The notes: generated by a model from the sequence alone, not told the origin. A stretch of 39,511 bases of DNA from a candidate division WOR-1 bacterium RIFOXYB2_FULL_36_35 (GCA_001771505.1 MEUA01000048.1:1588-41098), one strand, 5' to 3'. Positions 15,822 through 24,207 are shown, numbered from the stretch's first letter. Made by a program: numbers and translations.

Positions 15822-16145
15822 TTAGCTGAAAAGAACCTTTGCGACTTCAATTTCTTTTTTTTCTTTTAAATCTTTTGATTTGCCTTCAAATATAAGATCA
15901 AGTATTTTTCTTTTTTCTTCCAGTATTTTTTTCTTTGATTCAAGCTTAAAAGGGGTTATAAACGCTCGTTTTAAATCTTCAGCCTCTTTTTTGCCAGAGA
16001 ACAAAATTTCGTCTCTTTCTTTTTCCGCCCTTGCTTCTGCCTCTTTAATAATCTGCATAGCTTGGCTTTTGGCTTCAGAGATTATATTTTCTGCCTCGAT
16101 GTTGGTATCCTGTTTTATTTTGTTTTCTATATCGGAAAGAGCCAT
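15822..16145 (-). CDS. atpE: V/A-type ATPase subunit E-like stator protein, lacking the C-terminal domain
   Basis: A 107-aa coiled-coil protein in the position of subunit E (between K and C). Residues 1-100 are the long charged alanine-rich helix of the E N-terminus (IISEAKSQAMQIIKEAEARAEKERDEI). The globular C-terminal domain of about 90-100 residues that normally grips the A3B3 head is absent, and the next gene begins directly after the stop. Either this lineage uses a reduced peripheral stalk or the gene has been shortened. Its ATG directly follows the stop of K. Confidence 0.75.
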   Translation of the reverse strand: MALSDIENKIKQDTNIEAENIISEAKSQAMQIIKEAEARAEKERDEILFSGKKEAEDLKRAFITPFKLESKKKILEEKRKILDLIFEGKSKDLKEKKEIEVAKVLFS

Positions 16146-16616
16146 TTAGACTTTAATCCCCGATACAAGAAGAATTGTTGCGAGTAATCCTACTACAGCG
16201 TATGTTTCAACCATCGCAGGGAGGATTACAGCCTTACCCATCTCTTCAGGGCGTTTTGCGAGAAGCAAAATCCCTGCGGCTGAAGCGCGGCCTTGATAGT
16301 AAGCCGAAAATAAGCCGACAACGCCTACAGGAAGAGCCGCAAAACAAAGTTGTAAGCCTGTTGATAGGTCAATTGGCATTCCGCCTTTCAAAAGATTTAT
16401 TTTGAGCATTACATAAAACATGCCCAAAAAAGCGTAAAACCCTTGAGTTCCCGGAAGCGCAAGTAGTACAAGCACTCTTCCAAATTTTTCCGGATCTTCA
16501 GTTAAAACTCCTCCTGCCGCTTCCGATGCGATTGCAATTCCCCATGCCGAGCCCACAGCCCCCAAAAATGCCGTAATTGCCGCTCCAGCTACTGCAAGTC
16601 CTAGTCCTATGTTCAT
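16146..16616 (-). CDS. atpK: V/A-type ATPase proteolipid subunit K, predicted Na+-binding
   Basis: A 156-aa membrane ring subunit with four helices (a fused double hairpin, as in Enterococcus NtpK). It carries L54, T57 and Q58 in LPGTQGF, Q108 in YYQGR and E137 in AMVETYA. These correspond to the five Na+ ligands of E. hirae NtpK (L61, T64, Q65, Q110, E139). Sodium coupling is therefore predicted. A TAGGAGG ribosome site precedes ATG 16616, stronger than its neighbours, as suits the high copy number of this subunit. Confidence 0.93.
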   Translation of the reverse strand: MNIGLGLAVAGAAITAFLGAVGSAWGIAIASEAAGGVLTEDPEKFGRVLVLLALPGTQGFYAFLGMFYVMLKINLLKGGMPIDLSTGLQLCFAALPVGVVGLFSAYYQGRASAAGILLLAKRPEEMGKAVILPAMVETYAVVGLLATILLVSGIKV

Positions 16617-16626
16617 TTTTATCCTC

Positions 16627-18579
16627 CTATTTTATAACTACATATTTTGTCTCTCTGCCCAACGGCTTAAAAGGACGTCCGCTCCCTTCATAAAACTTGC
16701 CGAAAAACTCGACAAGCTGAAGTCTCATTGAGTGGACAAAAGCGCCTAGCACGGAGACTACAAGGTTAAAAAGATGCCCGACAACCAAAATCACAATCAT
16801 TATAACATAACCAAAAATAGGAATGCTTGTTGCGGTGATTCCCGCCAATATATTTACAACTAAACCGATAATACTGGTTGTCATCATTAAAGCCAAAAGC
16901 CTTGAGTAAGAAAGCGTATCTCCCAGAAATGCTGTTGTGCGATAAAGGCTTAATATGCCGCCTATCGCTTTTTTTATGAAACCAGGTTCGTTCCTGCCTT
17001 GAGTTAAAACAAGCATTATGGCTCCCGCCATGCTCAAGTAAGAAGTGAGAGATACAAAATTTGGTCCTATTGCGTTTGCTATTAAGAGGGCGACAAGCGC
17101 CAACAGGAAAAATATCCAAAGCCCAAAATCAAAAATGCCGGCCAAGTATTCTTTCTGTTTTATTTTCCAGTACATACCAACTATAAGTCCCCAAATATTT
17201 TGGATTACTCCCATTGCAAGAGATGCGATAAGCATTGTAAGGGGAGATTTAACAGGATCTATGATTTTTACGTATAGTAGAGCATCTTTTATGCTGCTTT
17301 TAGGCAGATCATCAAGATTTATAGCGAAATAACTTCCTGTTAAAATCCCTGCCGCGATAGATAGTATTCCGCCCCAAAATAAGAGGAGGAGAAGGTTTTT
17401 TCCACCTTCGGACAAGGTAAGTTTTTTTAAAAAATAAAAAGATGCTATTGCGAGAATTGCTCCGTATGCGGCGTCGGATAGGCATATTGCGAAAAAGACT
17501 ATATAGAAAAAAGACAATGCTTGGGTGGGGTCGACCTCTTTTGTCCCTGGCACTCCGAATATTTTGGTTATAAGCTCAAAAGGCTTAAACATGGGAGGAT
17601 TTTCTATTGCGGTTGGAATAATTTCGTTTTCACCCGGCAAAACAGGGATTACGTCTATCTCTTTTGATAGGTTAAGAAGCGTATTTAAAAGCTTTTCTCT
17701 CTCTTTCTTTTTTATCCAACCTGACATTGTATACGCTCTTTTTGTATTGTTTACAAACCCTTTTGCCTCTTTTTCCTGTTTTTTAAGCAGGAGATAGTCA
17801 TAGACAAGTGTTAAATTCTCAATATTTGTCGAAAGGGAGAGCGCCTCTTTTTCCAGCTCTTTTTTCTCGTATATCATTTCTTCAAAGGCTTGTCTTAATT
17901 TTTTTAGTTCTTCATTTGCGCAACAGTTGGCATAAGGGAGCGCCCTTAATTGGAATCTGTTTTCGTTTAAGATATCCAAAACTTCTTTTTCATTTTCTTT
18001 TAAAACGATTATTGCGGCATATTCTTTATTTCCAGCTGAAGAGACAACGCTGATATCAAAAAATATCTTTTTATCCTCAAGCTTTTTTTCTGCCGCCATC
18101 TTATCCTTTTTCCCGTACTCTGCGAATATGATGATTGTCCTTTTTAATTTGTTTTCTAAATCAAGGTTGAAATTAAGACTTTGCCATGGAGTTAAATTAT
18201 CGATATCTGTTTCCAGCTTTGATTTTAAATTTCTTATATTCGCGAGTTCCCCTTCGATAGTTTTTATTTTTTTTACTGTTTCCTTCCAATCTGTTTTTTT
18301 ATAGGCGTTGATTAAAACTTCTTGATGTATTGTTTTTTTGGTCGGGGCAAAACTTTCGACAAAGCTCTTTTTAATTTGAGCTGCTTTTTCGAGGAAGGAG
18401 ATTGCGGCTGCGACTTCTGCTATTGCAAGCTCATAATCCTCATTCTTTGTGTTTTCTTCTTTTTGGAGATTTGTCTCTGTAAGTTCGATGACACCTAACT
18501 CATGGAGTTTTTTTATGACAGTATCTTTGTTTTCCTGAGTTCCGCATATTAGAACTTTTTGCATTTTTACGGTAGGCAT
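16627..18579 (-). CDS. atpI: V/A-type ATPase subunit I (a-subunit, ion channel)
   Basis: A 650-aa two-part protein. Residues 1-330 are a cytoplasmic arm with coiled coils. From about 340 to the end are membrane helices forming the half-channels. The functional arginine lies in the LSYSRLLALMMTTSIIGLV helix, equivalent to the essential Arg of the family. It forms the static part of the membrane motor and anchors the peripheral stalks. It starts one base after the stop of the upstream 98-aa stator gene. Confidence 0.94.
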   Translation of the reverse strand: MPTVKMQKVLICGTQENKDTVIKKLHELGVIELTETNLQKEENTKNEDYELAIAEVAAAISFLEKAAQIKKSFVESFAPTKKTIHQEVLINAYKKTDWKETVKKIKTIEGELANIRNLKSKLETDIDNLTPWQSLNFNLDLENKLKRTIIIFAEYGKKDKMAAEKKLEDKKIFFDISVVSSAGNKEYAAIIVLKENEKEVLDILNENRFQLRALPYANCCANEELKKLRQAFEEMIYEKKELEKEALSLSTNIENLTLVYDYLLLKKQEKEAKGFVNNTKRAYTMSGWIKKKEREKLLNTLLNLSKEIDVIPVLPGENEIIPTAIENPPMFKPFELITKIFGVPGTKEVDPTQALSFFYIVFFAICLSDAAYGAILAIASFYFLKKLTLSEGGKNLLLLLFWGGILSIAAGILTGSYFAINLDDLPKSSIKDALLYVKIIDPVKSPLTMLIASLAMGVIQNIWGLIVGMYWKIKQKEYLAGIFDFGLWIFFLLALVALLIANAIGPNFVSLTSYLSMAGAIMLVLTQGRNEPGFIKKAIGGILSLYRTTAFLGDTLSYSRLLALMMTTSIIGLVVNILAGITATSIPIFGYVIMIVILVVGHLFNLVVSVLGAFVHSMRLQLVEFFGKFYEGSGRPFKPLGRETKYVVIK

Positions 18580-18580
18580 A

Positions 18581-18877
18581 TTAGTTTATCAGTTTTTTTG
18601 CTTCGTTTAATTTAAACGCTGCTTTTTTTTTGATATCTTCTATTTCATTTTCGGCTCTCTTTAAGATCTCAGCCCCTTCATTTTTAGCGTCTGTTTTTGC
18701 CTTTTCAAGAAGGATGTTTACCTTATCGCACGCATTTTTTTTGCTTTGGATTAAAAGATTTTCTCCCTCTTTTTTGGCATTTACAACTATTATTTTTGCC
18801 TCTTTTTGAGCGTTTTCAATTATTTTATCAGCTTCCTGCTCTATTAAAACTATTTTCTGCAAAGTTTCAGTTGCCAT
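18581..18877 (-). CDS. atpH: V/A-type ATPase peripheral-stalk subunit H/G
   Basis: A 98-aa, almost entirely coiled-coil protein with alanine/glutamate/lysine heptads (EQEADKIIENAQKEAKIIV). It is the first gene of the operon, the position occupied by subunit G in Thermus. It pairs with subunit E to form the stator. The start is uncertain: a TATAAT box ends one base before ATG 18877, so if that is the true promoter the first ATG would be untranscribed and a TTG at 18862 could be used instead. Confidence 0.82.
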   Translation of the reverse strand: MATETLQKIVLIEQEADKIIENAQKEAKIIVVNAKKEGENLLIQSKKNACDKVNILLEKAKTDAKNEGAEILKRAENEIEDIKKKAAFKLNEAKKLIN

Positions 18878-18878
18878 G

Positions 18879-18884
18879 ATTATA
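18879..18884 (-). promoter_or_regulatory. TATAAT box immediately before the first V-ATPase gene
   Basis: Perfect -10 hexamer on the minus strand, one base from ATG 18877. There is no convincing -35 box at 17 bp. Either it is a chance match or the annotated start is too long. Confidence 0.25.
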
Positions 18885-18938
18885 TTTTAACAGGGAACAA
18901 AAGTAATGTCCAATGCGTTGACCAATCTCCAAAAGGGG

Positions 18939-20045
18939 CTATACGGTTTTTATAATTTCAATATAAGCTAGATTAGCAATTGAATCCCAAGGTGTTTCAA
19001 AACGATTTTTAGGATTAGCAATGGTATCAATTATAAGATTTCCGACTCTAGTTTCAAGATGAAGTTCTTTGAAAACAGATGCTATGATACATGTCAAACT
19101 GTCTTTATGAGCAAAAAACGCATCTTCTAGTAATTTAGCTTCTGCGTCTTGTTTTGCTATAGCTTTTAATTTTTCAGAGCGAGCTTCTGAATCTGTTATC
19201 TTATAAGCATCATCTCTTAGCGTTTTTATTTCTTCCAGTTTTGCTTCATACTCTCTTTCTTCTTCTTGTATTGTTTTTAACTCTTCTGAAAGCGCTTCTT
19301 TTAAGACTATTCCAACTTTTCTTATATTGCCTTTATCTTTATTCCAAGAATCGAGGCTTCTTAATCTCCACTGTGTCGCAAGTTGGACAACCGCTTGTCT
19401 ATCTTCTTCAGTTTTTACATCAGAAGAATCTGCAAACAATACCTCTTTCAGTATTGCCCCTTCAACTTCCGGATTATCAATCTTATGGCAGAGCATGCTT
19501 AACGCATAACCTTTTACAAGAGGGTTTTTAGCTCCATTTAAGCTTAGCATTACAGATAGCGGTTTTCGTCTATCTTCTTCAGTTTTAATTTCTTTCCACG
19601 TTTTATCAAAAAGTTTTTGGGAATCTTGTAATATTGATATCCCATGTTGGGCGGATATAGCGTTAAGAAATGCTTCCGTTTTACCATCTTCATAAGTGCT
19701 AGAAACTGTTAATGCATGTAAAAAGAGGCCAATTCCATCGGTTGAGGGAGTAGTTTCAACATGTTCTATTAATCTCTTTGCAAAAACAGATGCTATCCCC
19801 TGGAAGAGGTCGCCTGAAACATTTTGATTTTCCAGCATACTTCCAAATGCTTCAAGTTTCTCAGTACCATACTTTTCTATTTGAATAAAAAGTTCATCAA
19901 AATATTGATGTGCATTCTCTAAAGTAATTCTGGTTTCTAAAAAATGAAAACCTTGGGATGTGGGCATTACTGTTTTATTCCGTATTTGCATTTGTATGAA
20001 GGATTGAGTCCCTAAGCTTAGTCTTGCTGGTCGACGAACAAACAT
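18939..20045 (-). CDS. Orphan helical protein upstream of the V-ATPase operon
   Basis: A 368-aa protein from ATG 20045, chosen because AGAAGGAG lies 7 bases before it; a longer ORF would add 17 unlikely residues. It has no signal peptide. Most of it looks helical, with a charged coiled-coil region around residues 255-325 (EEEREYEAKLEEIKTLRDD). The motif KTEEDR occurs twice about 57 residues apart. It is encoded by a direct repeat of about 18 bp near 19398 and 19570, hinting at helical repeat units. I recognise no family. It reads in the same direction as the V-ATPase genes, 61 bp upstream of them, and could be co-transcribed. Confidence 0.7.
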   Translation of the reverse strand: MFVRRPARLSLGTQSFIQMQIRNKTVMPTSQGFHFLETRITLENAHQYFDELFIQIEKYGTEKLEAFGSMLENQNVSGDLFQGIASVFAKRLIEHVETTPSTDGIGLFLHALTVSSTYEDGKTEAFLNAISAQHGISILQDSQKLFDKTWKEIKTEEDRRKPLSVMLSLNGAKNPLVKGYALSMLCHKIDNPEVEGAILKEVLFADSSDVKTEEDRQAVVQLATQWRLRSLDSWNKDKGNIRKVGIVLKEALSEELKTIQEEEREYEAKLEEIKTLRDDAYKITDSEARSEKLKAIAKQDAEAKLLEDAFFAHKDSLTCIIASVFKELHLETRVGNLIIDTIANPKNRFETPWDSIANLAYIEIIKTV

Positions 20046-20215
20046 ATTTTTTCTCCTTCTGTTAATTATGATTTTCGACTGCCAACTTCCGACCATCCAT
20101 AGTCTGTCATAACAATATATCGCTAAAAAACTATTCTTATTTCATCAGATATATTCTACATAAATATTTATCGAAATAATATTATTGTAACTTGCATTTG
20201 TTTCTTGTTTGTAAG

Positions 20216-20224
20216 TGTTATAAA
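20216..20224 (+). promoter_or_regulatory. Extended -10 promoter of the DUF3467 gene
   Basis: TGTTATAAA matches the extended -10 pattern TG-n-TATAAT with one mismatch. TTTGTT lies 16 bp upstream as a weak -35. Transcription would begin near 20231, giving a leader of about 37 nt that carries the AGGAG ribosome site before ATG 20268. Confidence 0.45.
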
Positions 20225-20267
20225 ATAGAGGCAAAGCAAAAGTTTATAAAAAAAGGAGAAATTAAAA

Positions 20268-20555
20268 ATGTCGGAACAGGAAGTTAAAGTTGAAATTGAT
20301 GATGAAATAGCAAAGGGTATTTATAGTAATTTGGCGATTCTTTCGCATAATGAGAATGAATTTATATTGGATTTTGTTTTTGTTCATCCTCCAAAAGGAA
20401 AAGTAAATTCCAGAATTATTACTTCGCCTACTCATGCTAAAAAGTTTCTAAAAGCTTTGCAGCAAAACATAGAGATGTATGAAAAAAAATTCGGACAGAT
20501 CAAAGAAGCTCCGGAGCCTAAAAATTTGGGGGGAGTAGGGTTTTCTCAAAACTAA
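20268..20555 (+). CDS. DUF3467 family protein
   Basis: A 95-aa protein with the family hallmarks: VKVEIDDEIAKGIYSNLAIL, the FILDFVFVHPP strand pair and the SPTHAKKFLKALQQNI helix. The function of DUF3467 is not established; members are small cytoplasmic proteins. It has a good AGGAG site, its own promoter and a monocistronic arrangement. It is followed by a degenerate palindromic repeat and converges on the release-factor-like gene. Confidence 0.88.
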   Translation: MSEQEVKVEIDDEIAKGIYSNLAILSHNENEFILDFVFVHPPKGKVNSRIITSPTHAKKFLKALQQNIEMYEKKFGQIKEAPEPKNLGGVGFSQN

Positions 20556-20579
20556 CTCCGATTATCATAACTAGGGTCA
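20553..20579. repeat. Degenerate palindromic element between convergent genes
   Basis: TAACTCCGATTATCATAACT followed by AGGGTCAA resembles the half-site pair in the repeat at 31901 (CCCCGATTATCATAATCTGG) with several mismatches. It starts at the stop codon of the DUF3467 gene. Confidence 0.5.
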
Positions 20580-20592
20580 ATTTCCTGACAGG

Positions 20593-20991
20593 TTAAAAAG
20601 ATGGAGATTTTCTTGATTTTTTCTTTTCAGAGACAATTTTTTTCTCTCTTAAAATCTTCTCTTTAGCCCTTTTAGATCTCTTTCTTTTTTGCCTTTTGAT
20701 TTTGTATATGCGTTTTTGTTCTCGACTCTTTTCACCCAAAATCATCTCTTCTGCTTTATCAGCCAAAAGCCGCCATGCCAGGAATCTGTTTAACGCTTGT
20801 GATCTTTCCTGTTGAAATTTTACTTCTATTCCTGTTGGCACGTGCTTTAAATATACGGCAGATGCTATTTTATTTACGTTTTGTCCTCCGGCGCCGCTTG
20901 ATCGTACAAACTTCTCTATAACATTGCTTTTATTGATGTTAAGTTTTGCAAGTCTTTCTTTAAGAGCTTTTTGCTTTTCTGGACTTATCAT
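20593..20991 (-). CDS. GGQ-domain release-factor-like protein (probable ribosome rescue)
   Basis: A 132-aa protein containing only the catalytic GGQ domain of class I release factors (RSSGAGGQNVNKIASAVYLK, GGQ at 35-37) and the PTGIEVKFQQERSQALN strand. A very basic tail follows (KRQKRKRSKRAKEK). It lacks the codon-recognition domains. This is the architecture of ArfB/YaeJ and C12orf65-type factors, which release peptides from stalled ribosomes with the basic tail in the mRNA channel. It is the last gene of a three-gene operon with the DUF3052-like and cyclophilin genes. The exact subfamily is uncertain. Confidence 0.82.
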   Translation of the reverse strand: MISPEKQKALKERLAKLNINKSNVIEKFVRSSGAGGQNVNKIASAVYLKHVPTGIEVKFQQERSQALNRFLAWRLLADKAEEMILGEKSREQKRIYKIKRQKRKRSKRAKEKILREKKIVSEKKKSRKSPSF

Positions 20992-21007
20992 TATAATTTA
21001 AATGGAT

Positions 21008-21382
21008 TCAACGAAAAACAAAGCAAAGACCGTATTCATCTTTGGTGAAGTCGGCTGTTTTGTTTTGCATCATCCCATTCTGAGCCGCAAAATCCCTTAG
21101 TCGTTCTCTTGATAAATTGCTTGGCGCTTTTGATATGACAAACCATAATGCTTTGGTGTATTTACTTTTCAAATCTTCAAAAATTTCTTTGTAATTTTCT
21201 TTCTTTTTTGCCCTAAACCAGTATATTATTATATCGACAGGCTCTTCCTTGTAATCAAAAAAAACTGTGCAATTTCTAGGAACATTCTTTTTTAGGTTTT
21301 TTAGGAAATTGCGTGTGGGATTAACAGGCCAAATTGTTTCTCCTCCCAATATATTTAAGCGTTTGTAAAAATTTTTTAACAT
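21008..21382 (-). CDS. DUF3052-like small protein
   Basis: A 124-aa protein with the pattern of the DUF3052 family: a hydrophobic strand ending YWFRAKKK, a central helix, then ALWFVISKAP and a C-terminal FVFR strand. The function is unknown. It starts one base downstream of the cyclophilin stop and lies 16 bp upstream of the release-factor-like gene, so it is the middle gene of this operon. The family call is from pattern similarity by eye. Confidence 0.6.
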   Translation of the reverse strand: MLKNFYKRLNILGGETIWPVNPTRNFLKNLKKNVPRNCTVFFDYKEEPVDIIIYWFRAKKKENYKEIFEDLKSKYTKALWFVISKAPSNLSRERLRDFAAQNGMMQNKTADFTKDEYGLCFVFR

Positions 21383-21383
21383 T

Positions 21384-22019
21384 TTATAAGGTTGTTTTGA
21401 TGATTACATCTTTTAATGTTACATTTTTTAATGGTTTATCTCTGGTGTCTTTTTTTACGAGAGAAATTTTTTCAACAACATCTTGGCCCTTAATTACCTG
21501 ACCAAAAATTGTGTGATGTCCGTTGAGCCATGGGGTGGGGGCTACTGTAATAAAAAACTGTGAACCATTTGTGTTAGGGCCTGCATTTGCCATGGCAAGA
21601 CGGCCGGGCTGATCAAATGTCAGATTTTTATCTATTTCATCTTCAAATTGGTATCCTGGTCCACCATATCCCATACCCAAAGGATCTCCTCCTTGGATCA
21701 TAAAATCGGGAATTACCCTATGAAAGATTGTTTCATTATATAGAGGATTATTTGTCTTCTCTTTTGTTTTTGGGTCAGTCCATTCTTTTTCTCCTTTTGC
21801 AAGGCCCACAAAATTTGAAACGGTTTTTGGGGCTTCCTCAGAATAAAGGATACAGGTTATATCTCCCATATCTGTTTCGAATGTAGCATACAGTTTGTCG
21901 GTGTTTTTCTCCTCTGTCATCTTGGTTTTTCCTCCTAGTTGTGCGATTGCAGGGCTTATTAAACTTATTAATAGAATAAATATTAATATTTTTGTTTTCA
22001 TTTTTTTCTTATTTGTCAT
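21384..22019 (-). CDS. Secreted cyclophilin-type peptidyl-prolyl isomerase
   Basis: A 211-aa protein from ATG 22019; ATG 22001 is possible. A signal peptide ([17 protein letters not shown]) sends it to the envelope. The cyclophilin domain is complete: [15 protein letters not shown] with the catalytic Arg, then [18 protein letters not shown] and [13 protein letters not shown], which keeps the tryptophan of cyclosporin-sensitive forms. It speeds proline isomerisation during folding of exported proteins. It is the first gene of a three-gene operon. A TAGAAT box 8 bases before the ATG suggests a near-leaderless start; no Shine-Dalgarno sequence is visible. Confidence 0.92.
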   Translation of the reverse strand: MTNKKKMKTKILIFILLISLISPAIAQLGGKTKMTEEKNTDKLYATFETDMGDITCILYSEEAPKTVSNFVGLAKGEKEWTDPKTKEKTNNPLYNETIFHRVIPDFMIQGGDPLGMGYGGPGYQFEDEIDKNLTFDQPGRLAMANAGPNTNGSQFFITVAPTPWLNGHHTIFGQVIKGQDVVEKISLVKKDTRDKPLKNVTLKDVIIKTTL

Positions 22020-22027
22020 AATAGTTA

Positions 22028-22033
22028 ATTCTA
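22028..22033 (-). promoter_or_regulatory. Candidate -10 box of the cyclophilin operon
   Basis: TAGAAT (5 of 6 to consensus) ends 8 bases before ATG 22019, which would place the transcription start within about 2 bases of the start codon. No Shine-Dalgarno sequence is present. Confidence 0.35.
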
Positions 22034-22148
22034 ACATGCCTGGCCTTGTAGAAAAAGAGGTCATTTTACAGTGCAATTTTGTTGCTTGTTTTTTCGATAG
22101 TAAAATAAGGGGTGAAATTCAATCTAAAAGAGGGGAAACCATCTATTT

Positions 22149-24170
22149 ATGGAAAATATAACTGGGGCAAACATCAATCCGGGCCGAACTGTCGAAAGCG
22201 CTAAAAAAGGAACAACTATTAATCTTTCTGATCGCCTAAGCAAAAAAGGCAAAAAAGAGTTGTTGACAAAAATTAGAGAGAAAGTGAGAAATGTTTCTGA
22301 AAAACAGCTTAAGGACTTATTGGAAAAGATTGATACTGTTTTTGAGGGGAATGTTTTGTTGTGGGCTGTTTCTTTTGTTGTAAAAGAACAAATTTCTGGG
22401 GCTCAGTTGGAGAATTTTATTTTCAATGCTGTTGAAATTATATCAAAAATGAAGCCAGAAGTTGTTTGTGAAAAAGCTTCTGTTGATTATAAACATAGAG
22501 GTTGTGCTGTTTCTAATCAATTTATAAATGTAGTCAGGCAAGAGTCTTTAACAGCGCTTTTTGAAAGTAATTTAAATCCAATTAATCCTGATTATGCGAA
22601 AAAGGTACTCTCTTTTAGACTTGGGGATCACGATCCTATGCCTATTATGAAATTTTTAAAGAGAATACCTGAGAACCTTGCTCCCCTTTTATATTATGCA
22701 ATTAATAATATAGATAGCATTGATGCCACTGTGGAATATTATCTAATTTATAATATTTGTAAGCTTGGAGTGGAAATGGCTGGGAGAGCAGTTGATTTAG
22801 GTGCGGACTTAACAGGAATGTTCAATCAAAGTTTGGATATCTCAGTTGTTCAGACTGATATAGAAAAATTATATTTAAGTTTAGGAATAACTTTATCTTT
22901 GAAGGATATTGAAAAAATAATTGATGCGCTTAAGTTTTTGGTCCCGGAAGATAAAACATTGAGAGAATATTTTGAATTGATTATAAATAAATTACCTTCA
23001 GGTATGACTGTTTTTTTGTTTGTAGAATTTCTTAGAAATTTTTCGGATCAGCGGACAAGATTAAAATATGATCTAGCAGATGATGATAAGTTTAAAAAAT
23101 TTATTTCTTCTTGTATGGATGATTTTTGTGGAATTCCCGAGTATGATTCTGCTGATAAATATATTCAAAAGTATAAAAGCATTTTAGAAGCAAAATTAAA
23201 TTGCGCCCTTCCGATTGAAGACATAATAAAAACAGCTGCTGATGATAATAAAAAAATTAATCTTTCGTTTAGCTCTGCTGCCGACTCTAGAGGGATGTTG
23301 TCCCTTTCTGCAGAAGCAAAAGTTCCTTTTAGTGTTATATCTTTGAAAATTGGAGGAGGAATGACATTAATTAATTCTCCTATTTTTAATAATTCTGACG
23401 CGGGGACAATTGATAGGCCGAACCTTTCAGGATCAGGTTATAATTTAAGTGCGGCTGTTAACAGAAAACAATCTTTCGGGGACTTTGGATCAAGTCTTTT
23501 TGCTCTGGGAGGATCATATGATTCCCAAGAAATGCATTATTCTTTATCTTATAAAGATGAAGAGACGGGATTGCCAATAGATTATGAACGAGATATGGCG
23601 GCTGCAACCACTAAGCTTACCTTTGGATTTCAGCATGAAAAAATATTCAGATGGAATAAAAATAACAAGCCTTCGGCGCTTGCCCCTTCGTTTTCACTGT
23701 ATGTTAATCCGTATTTAAGCAGGTCATTTTTAGGTGTTAATACAGAGGTTACACTTAAAGGGGCCTTTGGCAGCTTTGCCCCTTTTATCTCTTTTAAGTT
23801 TTCGAGAGATGCCGACGGAGCAAAAATAAATGAAGCTTATTTGAACCAAGGAGAAGAGTTGTTGGCCAATTCGTCTGATTTGGATAGTCCGTATATTGAA
23901 CTTTCTGTTTCAGGTGGAAATGTTTTTTCTATTAATGATTCGCATAGGCTGGCTTTGAACGGAAATTTTGAAAAAACAATCTATTCTAACGATACTGGTT
24001 ATGTCTCCAGTTCTTTCTTTTTGGCTTATGTTCCTCGAGTTACTTCTAAGTTTGGGACTGTAGATTTTATGATTGGCGGTGGACTAACTCTTAGCAAACA
24101 GCCTGAATCAAAAGCAGCTAGCGGTTTTAATGTTTTAACAGGTTTTACTTACACTCCGCCTATAAAATAA
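22149..24170 (+). CDS. Orphan protein with helical N-terminus and beta-barrel-like C-terminus
   Basis: A 673-aa protein from ATG 22149, with a GAGGGG stretch 13 bases upstream. Residues 1-370 are helical. From about 375 to the end the sequence alternates hydrophobic and polar residues in strand-sized blocks with glycine and aromatic residues (for example VISLKIGGGMTL, FALGGSYDSQ, SFSLYVNPYLS, FGTVDFMIGGGLTL). This is typical of an outer-membrane beta-barrel or autotransporter-like domain. Unusually there is no N-terminal signal peptide; the start MENITGANINPG is polar. Either the true start differs, export is unconventional, or the strands form a soluble beta structure. I recognise no family. 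It is followed directly by a strong palindromic hairpin. Confidence 0.75.
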   Translation: MENITGANINPGRTVESAKKGTTINLSDRLSKKGKKELLTKIREKVRNVSEKQLKDLLEKIDTVFEGNVLLWAVSFVVKEQISGAQLENFIFNAVEIISKMKPEVVCEKASVDYKHRGCAVSNQFINVVRQESLTALFESNLNPINPDYAKKVLSFRLGDHDPMPIMKFLKRIPENLAPLLYYAINNIDSIDATVEYYLIYNICKLGVEMAGRAVDLGADLTGMFNQSLDISVVQTDIEKLYLSLGITLSLKDIEKIIDALKFLVPEDKTLREYFELIINKLPSGMTVFLFVEFLRNFSDQRTRLKYDLADDDKFKKFISSCMDDFCGIPEYDSADKYIQKYKSILEAKLNCALPIEDIIKTAADDNKKINLSFSSAADSRGMLSLSAEAKVPFSVISLKIGGGMTLINSPIFNNSDAGTIDRPNLSGSGYNLSAAVNRKQSFGDFGSSLFALGGSYDSQEMHYSLSYKDEETGLPIDYERDMAAATTKLTFGFQHEKIFRWNKNNKPSALAPSFSLYVNPYLSRSFLGVNTEVTLKGAFGSFAPFISFKFSRDADGAKINEAYLNQGEELLANSSDLDSPYIELSVSGGNVFSINDSHRLALNGNFEKTIYSNDTGYVSSSFFLAYVPRVTSKFGTVDFMIGGGLTLSKQPESKAASGFNVLTGFTYTPPIK

Positions 24171-24176
24171 CATAGG

Positions 24177-24207
24177 GTTAACCCCGATTATCCTAATCGG
24201 GGTTAAC
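24177..24207. repeat. Palindromic element copy, perfect 14-bp arms; possible terminator
   Basis: Arms GTTAACCCCGATTA (24177-24190) and TAATCGGGGTTAAC (24194-24207) with a 3-nt loop TCC, followed by the T-rich TTTCAATTTTTG. It is the most perfect member of the dispersed family and could end transcription of the 673-aa gene. It is 19 bp upstream of the promoter of the PPC gene. Confidence 0.85.

Noticed and set aside
4124-24207. All palindromes treated as simple rho-independent terminators
   Set aside because: One copy is inside a coding sequence, one is nested in a MITE, some are in divergent upstream regions, and most lack a T-run. A terminator role is plausible only at 24177 and perhaps 4136.
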